DNA from: Saprospirales bacterium
GTDB taxonomy: Bacteria; Bacteroidota; Bacteroidia; Chitinophagales; Saprospiraceae
Direction of reading: 5' to 3'
Length of the DNA: 64,000 nt
NCBI GenBank assembly: GCA_016719895.1
Contig: JADJYG010000001.1
Coordinates: 62,001 to 126,000 of the forward strand
Made by a program: the position numbers and the translations under genes
Notes under the pieces: model-generated
The model's input: the letters and a program-made list of their open reading frames with translations, nothing else
What the model was told of the DNA's origin: nothing
Databases searched by the model: none
Part shown: in pieces, positions 1 to 7,765 of the stretch
Numbering within the stretch: position 1 is the stretch's first letter
Layout: every line of letters starts with the position of its first letter

Positions 1-1
1 G

Positions 2-754
2 AACTCTTGTTCCAAAAAACAAGACGAGACAAACATCACGCAGGATCTTTCCATCGAAATCCAGCAAAAGATCATCAAACTCGGCTTTAGCCCCGAAAAT
101 GCGTTCTCCGTTGAGGGTGGGTATATCGTCGAAGGCGATATTTTTTTAACGGATGAAGATTTGGACCGCAACAACCTTGGAAACTCCCCAAGCCTTATTG
201 TGGGCAACTCCGAGCAGTACCATACTACAAATCTGGTCACCGGGCTCCCACGCACAATTGTGGTATCTACCAGCGGATCCAATATCACCACTGCGCTATC
301 CACAGCTATCGATAATGCTATCGCCCGATATAATGCGGAGAACCTGCAACTTACGTTCCAGCGCGGCGGCTCCAGCGGCGGGGGAAATATCAATATAAGA
401 GTGGTGAACACCAGTCAATATATTGCTTCCGCCGGGTTTCCAACGAGCAACGGTAATCCGTACGCTGAGATCAAGTATGCAAAAAAATACAACAATTACA
501 GCAATGGATTTATGACCACGGTCATTGCCCACGAGATGGGCCACTGCATCGGCTTTCGCCACACTGATTACATGAATCGCGCGTACAGTTGCGGTTCCGG
601 CGGCAATGAGGGTTCCGGCTCCGTCGGCGCCATACATATCCCCGGCACACCAACTGACCCGGATGCGAACTCCTGGATGCTGGCTTGCCTGAGCGCAACG
701 ACAAACCGTCCGTTCAACAACAACGACAAAACAGCCTTGGATTACCTGTATTGA
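2..754 (+). CDS. M57-family (HEXXH) zinc metallopeptidase, lipoprotein-like, 5' end cut by the window
   Basis: The reading frame is open from the left edge, so the start lies outside the window; 250 residues are visible. The first visible residues are N-S-C-S-K-K, which looks like the Cys of a lipoprotein signal followed by a charged linker. A short pro-region follows (I-I-K-L-G-F-S-P-E-N). The zinc site H-E-M-G-H-x5-G-x2-H lies at 530-562: the first two His and the catalytic Glu are at 530-544 and the third His at 560-562. This arrangement is that of the M57 dual-action HEIGH peptidases common in Bacteroidota. The tail N-N-N-D-K-T-A-L-D-Y-L-Y is also typical of the family. Probably an outer-surface or secreted protease; its substrate is unknown. 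A strong hairpin follows the stop. Confidence 0.85.
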   Translation, partial: NSCSKKQDETNITQDLSIEIQQKIIKLGFSPENAFSVEGGYIVEGDIFLTDEDLDRNNLGNSPSLIVGNSEQYHTTNLVTGLPRTIVVSTSGSNITTALSTAIDNAIARYNAENLQLTFQRGGSSGGGNINIRVVNTSQYIASAGFPTSNGNPYAEIKYAKKYNNYSNGFMTTVIAHEMGHCIGFRHTDYMNRAYSCGSGGNEGSGSVGAIHIPGTPTDPDANSWMLACLSATTNRPFNNNDKTALDYLY

Positions 755-793
755 TCAGGACGCCGTATAGAATCAAGTTGGGGTATTTTTTCA

Positions 794-838
794 CCGGGTC
801 AAAAACGAGGGGGCTTTTTCCCCTCGTTTTTGACCCGG
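794..838. terminator. Perfect 19 bp hairpin terminator after the M57 gene
   Basis: Arms at 794-812 and 820-838 are perfect inverted repeats around a short T-rich loop. The A-tract in the left arm pairs with a T-tract in the right arm, so it can act on either strand. It lies 40 bases after the M57 stop. Confidence 0.75.
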
Positions 839-951
839 CGCTTTCTATCATACCCGGTTTTCAGTACCGGCGCCTCTTTTGAGATGGCTTCCTTTTTTTA
901 AGCCTGCGGATTTTTAAAACAACGTTAACTACTGCACATTTTCGGCTATTT

Positions 952-959
952 TACCTTTG
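952..959 (+). promoter_or_regulatory. Bacteroidota -7 box (TACCTTTG)
   Basis: Matches the TAnnTTTG consensus of the Bacteroidota primary sigma factor and lies 48 bases before the ATG of the thioredoxin-like gene. No convincing -33 TTTG was seen. Confidence 0.5.
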
Positions 960-1006
960 AGGCTGTTTTTCAGAACCGTTTGTCCTGCATCATCAAACGT
1001 AAACAC

Positions 1007-1543
1007 ATGAGAGTATTTTTATTTTCAAACCTCTTTGCCTTTGCCGTCCTGTGTATGTTTGGCTCCTTCCGCCTTCCAACACCTGAATCCGATCCTACGC
1101 CGTTAAAGTGGTATACATGGGAAGAAGCCGTAGCCTTGAACAGAACAAAACCCAAAAAAATTTGTGTAGACATCTATACCAATTGGTGCAGGTATTGCAA
1201 AATGATGGACCAAAGCACTTTTCCGGATGCCAATGTGGCGGCATACCTCGCAGCTAATTTTTATCCAGTCAAACTCAATGCCGAACAACGCGAAGACATC
1301 CGGTTTAACGATGAAACATTCAAATATGTGAGCGATAAGCGAGGTCATGGCGTGCATTCGCTGGCCTATGCCTTGTTGGATGGTAAAATGAGTTACCCAT
1401 CCATGGTATATTTGAACGAGAAGTACGAACGGATCATGATTTCTCCCGGATATAAAGAACCACAGGACCTGATCAAGGAACTCCGGTTCGCAGGGGAAGA
1501 CCGGTATAAAGACACGAGCTGGGAAGACTTCCGCGATCAGTAG
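1007..1543 (+). CDS. Exported thioredoxin-like protein (W-C-R-Y-C motif)
   Basis: 178 residues. A hydrophobic N-terminal segment (residues 2-18) acts as signal peptide or anchor. It is followed by a thioredoxin-7/DUF255-like fold with the redox motif W-C-R-Y-C and the following K-M-M-D, typical of periplasmic thioredoxin-like proteins that act as reductants or disulfide carriers. A cis-Pro site is visible (Y-P-S-M-V). I chose the ATG at 1007 because the signal peptide begins there; a TTG at 980 in the same frame would add nine polar residues before it. The gene stands alone, with a TAnnTTTG promoter upstream and a convergent gene downstream. Its physiological partner cannot be told from the sequence. 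Confidence 0.8.
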   Translation: MRVFLFSNLFAFAVLCMFGSFRLPTPESDPTPLKWYTWEEAVALNRTKPKKICVDIYTNWCRYCKMMDQSTFPDANVAAYLAANFYPVKLNAEQREDIRFNDETFKYVSDKRGHGVHSLAYALLDGKMSYPSMVYLNEKYERIMISPGYKEPQDLIKELRFAGEDRYKDTSWEDFRDQ

Positions 1544-1561
1544 TTTTTTGCTTGCTGCCGC

Positions 1562-2995
1562 CTATTTCTTCCAGGGCAATTCCAATACCCGCTGCGCGGC
1601 CAGTTCGCCCAAACGAACGCCTTCGTCGCAGTCCATCCGAAAGTGTACGCCCAGTGGAATACGCGAATACGCATCTTCGTAGGCCAGGTCCTTAAACGAA
1701 GCCAGGGTACGCGGCGTACCAATAAATTCGCTCCTGTTGATATGGCAGCGGTCCGTAAAGGTATAGGTACCGGGGTGATTGGATTTGAATTCAAAAAAAT
1801 CAGACAAAATTTTTCCACCGGCCCCGCCAAAACCCGAATGCCCGGATGGATATGCCGGAAAGGCCGGTGTAATGCCCTGGTATCCGCTCACCGGATTATT
1901 GAGCAGGGTGGTCCAGTTTGCAGCATCCGGATAATATTGTGGCATTACCCGGCGGATGTAGGATACCGGCCGCTCAAGGTTGTACACATATTTCGACTGC
2001 CAAACGGCGACACCGATATCGTTTAGGGCCATACCCATTTTGGCATACAACTCTGCCGCACCTTCGAGGTCCATGGTTTCAGATTTGACCACTTGGTTGG
2101 CCACGGCGATCAACCGGGCCGGCGGCGAAAATGTCAGCCCCAATATATCATCACTCCAGAACTCCGCCAACCAGCGCTGTTCATAAGCCCCCGGGCCGTT
2201 CTCCTTAATATTTTTTACCGTGCTGAAAACTTCCAAGGCCTGGGAGAAGAACAACGACTGCGGGTTTTCGCTGTAGGGTATTGGCAGTCGGGCCAACTGT
2301 TCTTCTTCGCGCAAGGCAAACGTGCGTACCTGCCCCCAAAAAGGAAACAACGCTTGTACAAAATCCGGGATCGTCGGCTCCCAGAAGCCCGGGCCCGTAG
2401 GGGCATTATAGGGCGGTTGAGGGTTTAAAAACGCATTGTGCGCGTGGATATCTTCCTTTTCCCAATCGTAAATAGCCCGGGCGACTTCCACGCCGCGCGC
2501 TTCGGAGCGCTCCAGAATCTCCGGAGTGGTGCGCAAGGCATATTCGTTGTGCAGCTGCTGCCGCATTTCTTCGACCAGGCCAAATTCGTTGGGGTAAGCC
2601 GTTTCCATGTGAAAAAAAAACCGTTTCATCATAAAGGCATACACCTCATTGATAACGGCAGGCCAATAGTACTCCTGACCTTCGTCAAATTTAGGGATGG
2701 CGAGGTCGCTATACAAATTAGCCAGACTATTGTGGCCCGGCATCCCAGGTACGACCGCCTCATAAGCGGCAAACCCCATGTATCCCAAGGCATGCGGCAC
2801 CGGGCCCGGGCGGTACCCTACAGCATAACGGTCTATTTGTAGAAACACATCGTTCCATTTAAGGAACACATCGCAATCATAAGCGCTGACAACCGCCTTA
2901 GGAGGTTCTACCTCGTATTCCCGGCAGGACTGAAAGAGTAAAATACTCATTCCTGCCGCTAAAAAAACCAATCGGAATATGTTAACTGACCTCAT
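1562..2995 (-). CDS. Vanadium-dependent haloperoxidase / PAP2-family lipoprotein
   Basis: 477 residues beginning with a lipoprotein signal (L-L-F-Q-S-C, Cys about residue 24), so probably attached to a membrane outside the cytoplasm. The C-terminal half has the three parts of the vanadate/phosphate pocket shared by vanadium haloperoxidases and PAP2 phosphatases: E-R-P-V-S-Y-I-R-R (about 341-349), P-A-Y-P-S-G-H-S-G-F (380-389, with the catalytic-pocket S-G-H) and S-R-I-P-L-G-V-H (444-450, with the axial His). The helical N-terminal half fits the haloperoxidase side of the superfamily, but whether it oxidises halide or hydrolyses phosphate cannot be decided here. Many Bacteroidota carry such lipoproteins without known substrate. 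Monocistronic, with a promoter box at 3048-3055. Confidence 0.85.
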   Translation of the reverse strand: MRSVNIFRLVFLAAGMSILLFQSCREYEVEPPKAVVSAYDCDVFLKWNDVFLQIDRYAVGYRPGPVPHALGYMGFAAYEAVVPGMPGHNSLANLYSDLAIPKFDEGQEYYWPAVINEVYAFMMKRFFFHMETAYPNEFGLVEEMRQQLHNEYALRTTPEILERSEARGVEVARAIYDWEKEDIHAHNAFLNPQPPYNAPTGPGFWEPTIPDFVQALFPFWGQVRTFALREEEQLARLPIPYSENPQSLFFSQALEVFSTVKNIKENGPGAYEQRWLAEFWSDDILGLTFSPPARLIAVANQVVKSETMDLEGAAELYAKMGMALNDIGVAVWQSKYVYNLERPVSYIRRVMPQYYPDAANWTTLLNNPVSGYQGITPAFPAYPSGHSGFGGAGGKILSDFFEFKSNHPGTYTFTDRCHINRSEFIGTPRTLASFKDLAYEDAYSRIPLGVHFRMDCDEGVRLGELAAQRVLELPWKK

Positions 2996-3047
2996 GAGAA
3001 TAAGTGTGGATAAGGTATCGATTTAAGCGCTTCTTCGCTTTCTACAA

Positions 3048-3055
3048 CAAAGGTA
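3048..3055 (-). promoter_or_regulatory. Bacteroidota -7 box for the haloperoxidase gene
   Basis: TACCTTTG read on the minus strand, 53 bases before the start at 2995. It overlaps the region just after the 3' end of cysE, so the haloperoxidase is likely transcribed separately from cysE. Confidence 0.5.
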
Positions 3056-3057
3056 GG

Positions 3058-3858
3058 TCATTTGCTTCGAACCTTAACCTGTGGCTGGTGCAGCACGATC
3101 GATTTTGGCGGCACACTTTCGGTCACCCATGTATTTCCACCGATGACGGAGTCATGGCCAATAACCGTATTTCCCCCCAGAATGGTACTGTTGGCGTAAA
3201 TAATACAATTGTCCCCGATGGTCGGGTGGCGTTTTACGTGCGCAAGTGTTTTTTCAACCTGTAAAGCGCCCAAGGTCACGCCCTGGTAAATCTTGACCTG
3301 ATTGCCGATGACCGCCGTCGCGCCGATAACCACCCCTGTTCCGTGATCAATAAAAAAGGAGCGCCCGATGGTTGCCGCGGGATGGATATCGATGCCGGTT
3401 TTGCCATGTACATATTCGGAAAACACCCGTGGGAGCAAGGGGACGCCCAGGCAATGTAGTACATGCGCAATCCGGTATGTTGAAATAGCATAAAACCCCG
3501 GATAGGTGGCGATTACTTCTTCCAGGCAGGTTGCTGCCGGGTCAAAATGCAGCATGGCTTCGGCATCCTCTAAAAGAGCAGCGTGCACCTTGGGCAGCTG
3601 GAGAAAAAATGCATCGGCCAGCGCGGCGGCCGCGCTATTATCGCGATGCAGGAGGGGGTGCAAGAGTTGAATCAGGTCGTCCCGGAGCATAGCATACTGA
3701 ACCTTTGCAGGGCGGTAATGCTGCCAATGAACCGGAAATAAAAAATTGGTCAGATGATCAGCCAAAGCCTGGGCCTCCTCCTTGGGTGGAATGGTAGCCG
3801 CCAGACGGGCCCGGTCGGCGTCGAGTCGGGTGAACAGTTGTTCCAGGTCGGTGTGCAT
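3058..3858 (-). CDS. cysE: Serine O-acetyltransferase (EpsC/CysE type)
   Basis: 266 residues. It transfers acetyl from acetyl-CoA to L-serine, the first step of cysteine synthesis in the cytoplasm. An N-terminal helical domain (about 1-150) precedes the left-handed beta-helix made of hexapeptide repeats (I-D-I-H-P-A-A-T-I-G through V-I-G-G-N-T-W-V). The active-site region I-D-H-G-T-G-V-V-I-G is present. The tail after the helix is short and basic (K-V-R-S-K), so the classic C-terminal Ile used for cysteine synthase binding is absent. No cysK is next to it. A perfect 15 bp hairpin lies in the leader (3879-3919), which may matter for control. Confidence 0.9.
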   Translation of the reverse strand: MHTDLEQLFTRLDADRARLAATIPPKEEAQALADHLTNFLFPVHWQHYRPAKVQYAMLRDDLIQLLHPLLHRDNSAAAALADAFFLQLPKVHAALLEDAEAMLHFDPAATCLEEVIATYPGFYAISTYRIAHVLHCLGVPLLPRVFSEYVHGKTGIDIHPAATIGRSFFIDHGTGVVIGATAVIGNQVKIYQGVTLGALQVEKTLAHVKRHPTIGDNCIIYANSTILGGNTVIGHDSVIGGNTWVTESVPPKSIVLHQPQVKVRSK

Positions 3859-3878
3859 AATAATAGGAAATCATGAAA

Positions 3879-3919
3879 GAAAACACCCTTTCGCGGCAGG
3901 ACCTCGAAAGGGTGTTTTC
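3879..3919. promoter_or_regulatory. Perfect 15 bp hairpin in the cysE leader
   Basis: Arms at 3879-3893 and 3905-3919 are exact inverted repeats separated by 11 bases. The hairpin sits in the gap between the divergent cysE and thiolase genes, about 20 bases before the cysE start, so no gene ends here on either strand. A or T tracts at the stem base resemble an intrinsic terminator, so it may attenuate cysE transcription or be an operator. No known riboswitch core was recognised. Confidence 0.5.
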
Positions 3920-4052
3920 ATCTGCAGGTGAACAAATCTTTGTTTGCAAACTTAACCGGATGGGTAACAAAAACCAAACCGTTTTTGTTATTTAACCGAA
4001 ATTCAGAAGATCTTCGCCCGCGTAAAATTTCTATACCAAAACGACGATTTTT

Positions 4053-5261
4053 TTGAATACGGAAGCATTTCTTATCGACGGTATCCGCTCGCCTATCGGC
4101 AATTTTGGCGGCAGCCTGGCGCAGGTTCGGGCGGATGACCTGGCTGCCCATGTGTTGGAACGTTTACTCCGGCGACACCCGGACCTCGATCCTGCCGCAA
4201 TTGCCGACGTTATTATGGGTTGCGCCAACCAGGCTGGTGAAGACAACCGCAACGTCGCCCGTATGGCGCTGCTGCTGGCCGGATTGCCGGTATCCGTTCC
4301 GGGGGAAACCGTCAATCGGCTTTGCGCCAGTGGCATGGCTGCAGCCGTACACGCGTACCGGGCTATCCGGAACGGCGATGGCGATATTTTTCTCGCCGGA
4401 GGGGTGGAGCATATGACGCGTGGGCCGTATGTGCTAAGCAAAACCGAAAAAGCCTTCGGCACTGATGCCCGGTTGTACGACTCCAGCTTCGGTTGGCGCT
4501 TTATCAACCCCCGGATGGAGCTTGCCTACGGAACGGAAGCGATGGGGCAGACCGCCGAGAACCTGGCGGAGATTTACCGGATCAGCCGGGAAGATCAGGA
4601 CAAATTTGCCGTTTGGAGCCAAAAAAAAGCCGCCGCTGCCCAGGCTGCCGGGCATTTGGCCGTGGAAATTACGCCCGTGCCCGTGCCTGCGCGCAAAGGG
4701 GACCCCATAATTGTCGAACACGACGAGTTTATCAAACCGGATACCAATCCGGATATCCTGACTAAACTTCGCCCGGCATTTAAAAAAGACGGAACTGTTA
4801 CTGCCGGAAATGCATCAGGACTGAACGACGGCGCAGCCGCCTTGTTGCTGGCGTCTGCACCGGGGATACGCCAGCACAATCTATCGCCCCTGGCGCGCAT
4901 GGTCAGCTCGGCCGTTGCCGGTGTAGAGCCTCGGATAATGGGTATGGGCCCGGTACCGGCAAGTGGTCAAGCCCTTAAAAAAGCTGGTTTAACCTTGGAA
5001 GACATGGGGGTAATTGAGATCAACGAAGCCTTCGCCGCCCAGGTTTTGGCCTGTACCCGGCTATTGGGATTGCCGGATGACGATCTGCGACTCAATCCCA
5101 ACGGCGGGGCCATTGCGTTGGGGCACCCGCTGGGCATGTCGGGCGCGCGTTTGCTGCTGACAGCGGCGCGCGAGCTGCACCGCCGGAATGCCCGGTATGC
5201 CTTGTGCACGATGTGCATTGGTGTGGGTCAAGGCTATGCCGTAGTATTGGAACGCTGTTGA
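4053..5261 (+). CDS. Acetyl-CoA acyltransferase, 3-oxoadipyl-CoA thiolase-like
   Basis: 402 residues, full thiolase length. It cleaves 3-ketoacyl-CoA with CoA. The nucleophile Cys is in N-R-L-C-A-S-G-M, the His in G-H-P-L-G-M-S-G-A-R and the second Cys in C-T-M-C-I-G-V-G-Q-G. The N-terminus (E-A-F-L-I-D-G-I-R-S-P-I-G), the C-A-N-Q-A-G-E-D-N-R-N-V-A-R segment and the R-Y-A-L-C-T-M-C-I-G-V-G-Q-G ending are those of PcaF/PaaJ 3-oxoadipyl-CoA thiolases, but no aromatic-degradation genes are beside it, so general beta-ketothiolase use is possible. The start is TTG inside a seven-T run; no in-frame ATG precedes it before a stop at 3993, and the family N-terminus begins exactly here. Confidence 0.88.
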   Translation: MNTEAFLIDGIRSPIGNFGGSLAQVRADDLAAHVLERLLRRHPDLDPAAIADVIMGCANQAGEDNRNVARMALLLAGLPVSVPGETVNRLCASGMAAAVHAYRAIRNGDGDIFLAGGVEHMTRGPYVLSKTEKAFGTDARLYDSSFGWRFINPRMELAYGTEAMGQTAENLAEIYRISREDQDKFAVWSQKKAAAAQAAGHLAVEITPVPVPARKGDPIIVEHDEFIKPDTNPDILTKLRPAFKKDGTVTAGNASGLNDGAAALLLASAPGIRQHNLSPLARMVSSAVAGVEPRIMGMGPVPASGQALKKAGLTLEDMGVIEINEAFAAQVLACTRLLGLPDDDLRLNPNGGAIALGHPLGMSGARLLLTAARELHRRNARYALCTMCIGVGQGYAVVLERC

Positions 5262-5280
5262 ACAATCCCGCAACAATCTC

Positions 5281-5739
5281 TTACTCCCGGGTGCTATCGG
5301 GTAACGACGTATCGGAGGAATCCTGCACGGGCAGGGATTCGGGTTCGGGCTGGGCTTGCGGTACTGCTGCCCGTTGAAAACGCATTTCAAATTGCATACC
5401 GCGCAATTCGAGTCCCAGCACAAGTACCGTATCACTCAGGGTTAAAATTTGGTATTCCACCGGTGGGGTGCTTTTTTGGCGGATATGTGTTTGGCGCAAT
5501 TCGTATTCGACCTGTTCTTCTGGTCCGACTGGCAGGTTAGTGATCATTTTTCCGTCATTCCAAAACTGGAAGTATGTGCCGGCAAGTGTTTCTGTGCGTT
5601 GTTGATTTCGGTATCCTTCCACGATCTCCCAACGGCCGGCCAACATCAATTTGTTGTTTTTCGTTTCGTCTTCGCAAGCGGGCTGCAGCAGCAGAGTAAA
5701 AAATCCGAACAACAGGAAGCAGGTAATACGTCCGCACAT
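5281..5739 (-). CDS. Small lipoprotein, lipocalin-like domain, function unknown
   Basis: 152 residues. The signal peptide ends in L-L-L-Q-P-A-C, giving a lipidated Cys, followed by a charged linker. The body (L-A-G-R-W-E-I-V-E-G-Y and later beta-strand-like segments) resembles the lipocalin-like W-x-[IV] folds found in many Bacteroidota lipoproteins of unknown role. The tail is rich in Pro, Gln, Ser and Asp. I chose the ATG at 5739 because it opens the signal peptide; an earlier start at 5814 would overlap cas6. It lies 28 bases downstream of cas6 on the same strand and could be cotranscribed, but nothing links it to CRISPR. Confidence 0.65.
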   Translation of the reverse strand: MCGRITCFLLFGFFTLLLQPACEDETKNNKLMLAGRWEIVEGYRNQQRTETLAGTYFQFWNDGKMITNLPVGPEEQVEYELRQTHIRQKSTPPVEYQILTLSDTVLVLGLELRGMQFEMRFQRAAVPQAQPEPESLPVQDSSDTSLPDSTRE

Positions 5740-5767
5740 TTGAAGTAAAGTTTTTCTTCGGAAATGA

Positions 5768-6559
5768 TCATTTGATCTCAACAAAACCGAATCCCAAGTA
5801 AGGATATTCTCCAAAACCGGCGTAATAACAAAACTCCGTCAGCGCCGGTGGCATACTCACCTCAAACTCATAGGCGAATCCGCGCAACTGCGTGATTCCT
5901 TCCGGATTTGGTTTTAAGTGAATCAGGCGCGACTTGGCCTGCCCCAGCAGTTTATAATTCATCGGAAAAGCGGGATCCAGCAATTTTAACGCCGCTAATG
6001 ATTTGAACTGCATGGCCGCTTTGAAGCGGCGGACGGCGTGGTGAAAAAAGCTGATATCGTAATTTTCATGGTCGGGCAGGAGATACAGGTTCGCCGCTTT
6101 CCCTTCTTCCACCGTAGTAATGGATATTGGAGAAATCGCCTTGAATTGCATGGTGTCCTTAAAATTCGGCCGGGGCATGATCTGCCAGTGTTTGACCTCA
6201 AACTGCGCGGGACGGCCATCGCACGTGCCCAGCGTCAGGGGTACCTGCCGGAACAGGTGAACGATTTGCTGTTCGAATGCCTGATCGATGTAAAAAGAAA
6301 CACTGAGTTTGACTTGGTTGCCCAACAATTTGAACTCCTGCTTCACCTGATCCATCTCATACGGATAGATCGCCAGGGGGCTGAAGGTAAAGAGTTTAAA
6401 ATTGCGGGAATGCACATCAAATCCGCGTTGTTGAACCCATGCGGTCAGCTCAGCTCCGGCATTGGAGAGCACTGAAAAAACCCAACCGGATATTTCCGAC
6501 TGGTAGTTAATTGGAATGATCACGCCTTTCTGACACGAAAGGCTAAACTGTATGCGCAT
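5768..6559 (-). CDS. cas6: Orphan Cas6-family CRISPR RNA endoribonuclease, probably without catalytic Tyr/His
   Basis: 263 residues, a normal Cas6 length. Cas6 cuts precursor CRISPR RNA within the repeats. Family marks are the N-terminal M-R-I-Q-F-S-L, the L/I-P-I-N-Y-Q segment (16-20), F-K-L-F-T-F-S (54-60) and the C-terminal glycine-rich loop G-F-G-E-Y-P-Y-L-G-F-G. In related proteins the active site has a Tyr in W-I-Y and a His in W-L-H-E-x-G; here these align to W-V-F (Phe28) and W-V-Q-Q-R-G (Gln43), while Lys55 is kept. His50 might substitute. No other cas gene and no regular array are nearby; only two degenerate repeat-like sites lie upstream. It may be a remnant, a repeat-binding protein or an enzyme acting with a distant locus. 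Confidence 0.85.
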   Translation of the reverse strand: MRIQFSLSCQKGVIIPINYQSEISGWVFSVLSNAGAELTAWVQQRGFDVHSRNFKLFTFSPLAIYPYEMDQVKQEFKLLGNQVKLSVSFYIDQAFEQQIVHLFRQVPLTLGTCDGRPAQFEVKHWQIMPRPNFKDTMQFKAISPISITTVEEGKAANLYLLPDHENYDISFFHHAVRRFKAAMQFKSLAALKLLDPAFPMNYKLLGQAKSRLIHLKPNPEGITQLRGFAYEFEVSMPPALTEFCYYAGFGEYPYLGFGFVEIK

Positions 6560-7038
6560 AATTCAGTATTGTGATTAAAGAAAAGATTAGGAGCGCCAAA
6601 AAAGGCCTCTAAAGGTCTCCAGTATCCCTTTGGTCGTCTTTTCGCCCGAAAAGTACGGAAAAGTTACTACTGGCAAGAAAAAAATAATAAGCGGTTTATC
6701 CTGCCGGCAAGCGGCGGCTCCTGGTACGGGTACGGCATTCCGAACAAGAAACCCCGGGCAGGAAAAAAAGAAAGGCTCTCCCGGCTTATCAAGCGGTGCG
6801 TGCTGTGTCTGCCATGTGTGCCACTCGGGCTGCTATCAGTCCGCTTGGCACGAACATCCCTCTGTACAGCAGATGCTGACGCGCAATATCAGCATACAAC
6901 ATCACCCGCTTTTTCAGCGCGGGAAAGCCCGGCAAGAATTAAGCGTGTTAAGAGAACAGCGTTCAGGAGATTATATACGCTGTCTACCATAAGATTAAAC
7001 TGGAACCTCAGGCGGAGGCTGAAAGTATTTCCTGGATT

Positions 7039-7206
7039 TCAGGGTTGATTCATCTCGATGATGATATAATCAGGATTTTCATTTGCGGATGGGGAAGGTT
7101 TCTCTTTGAAGGCCTTTGGCGTTTCTCTGTTTGGCTGTTCGAATTCGGAACCATCAACGGTTGATACAGTAAAAAAGAGGCTGAGTAGAAGCGAAAGGAT
7201 CGGCAT
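7039..7206 (-). CDS. Possible small secreted peptide
   Basis: A 55-residue frame from the ATG at 7206: M-P-I-L-S-L-L-L-S-L-F-F-T-V-S-T-V-D-G-S resembles a signal peptide, followed by a polar Pro/Glu/Lys/Asn-rich tail. The frame continues upstream to 7281 but the hydrophobic segment starts at 7206. It is on the same strand as cas6 and lies between cas6 and the repeat-like sites. No homology is recognised and it could be chance. Confidence 0.3.
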   Translation of the reverse strand: MPILSLLLSLFFTVSTVDGSEFEQPNRETPKAFKEKPSPSANENPDYIIIEMNQP

Positions 7207-7288
7207 GGCGCAAGATGTTTTGATTGTCCAACAAATGTGGACCAAAAATCCAGCTGCGCAGCACTTCAAAAAAGGACACAATTCCTCT

Positions 7289-7318
7289 TTTCAATCCGTG
7301 CAGATTGAGTATTAAAAC
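7289..7318 (-). repeat. CRISPR-repeat-like site 1 near cas6
   Basis: Read on the minus strand, this 30-base site begins GTTTTAATACTC and ends AATCTGCACGGATTGAAA. An ATTGAAA 3' end and weak AATC/GATT dyad are typical of repeats handled by Cas6. The last 18 bases match the site at 7700-7725 in 17 positions. There is no second copy at the 60-75 base spacing expected of a working array. Confidence 0.4.
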
Positions 7319-7699
7319 ACCTACTCCTCCGCCCTGGTCTGCGAAAAAGGTCAGTAAACGACCGGCTTATTTGGAATGCCATAACGGCTTATATGACAAC
7401 TAAATGACTCTTACATATTTAAATATTTGGTTTTTTTCATCTTTTTAAATTTTACACGCTAAGTCCGTATATTTTTAAAACTCCTGATTCCAGGAATTTA
7501 CCGATATTGCAGTGGCCAATACCAGGGTTTGGTATGTTGGGATACTCCAAAATAGTTCACGCTATCTTTTAAAGGTTGTGCCGCATTTTGATATCCGCAC
7601 CTGCCAAATCCGTTTTTATTCCCGCATTTTCATCCGTATCAATTATGTTGGGACAAATTTCGATCTCTTTCCTCCTCCATAACAGGACAAAATAGCAGA

Positions 7700-7725
7700 T
7701 TTCAACCCGTGCAGATTCTTCAAAC
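7700..7725 (-). repeat. CRISPR-repeat-like site 2 near cas6 (degenerate)
   Basis: On the minus strand it reads GTTTGAAG then AATCTGCACGGGTTGAAA. It shares the same orientation and 17 of 18 3'-end bases with the site at 7289-7318, while the 5' third is shortened. The two sites are about 380 bases apart, so this is at most an eroded remnant. Confidence 0.35.
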
Positions 7726-7765
7726 AGGCCTTTTGTGTTTTTCAAGCGCTTAAAAAACCAGCCAC

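Larger units (their letters stand above)
6560..7765. other. 1.2 kb gene-poor region between cas6 and the next gene
   Basis: No convincing large gene on either strand. A long frame at 6630-6992 has unusual composition and no family signature, so I left it out. The stretch holds a possible small secreted peptide gene (7039-7206), two similar repeat-like sites (7289-7318 and 7700-7725) and an AT-rich part at about 7410-7480. The layout fits an eroded CRISPR region next to cas6, but this is inference. Confidence 0.4.

Noticed and set aside
6630..6992. A 120-codon frame in the gap after cas6
   Set aside because: Odd composition (Cys-rich and repeated basic stretches), no domain, and no promoter; I consider it chance.
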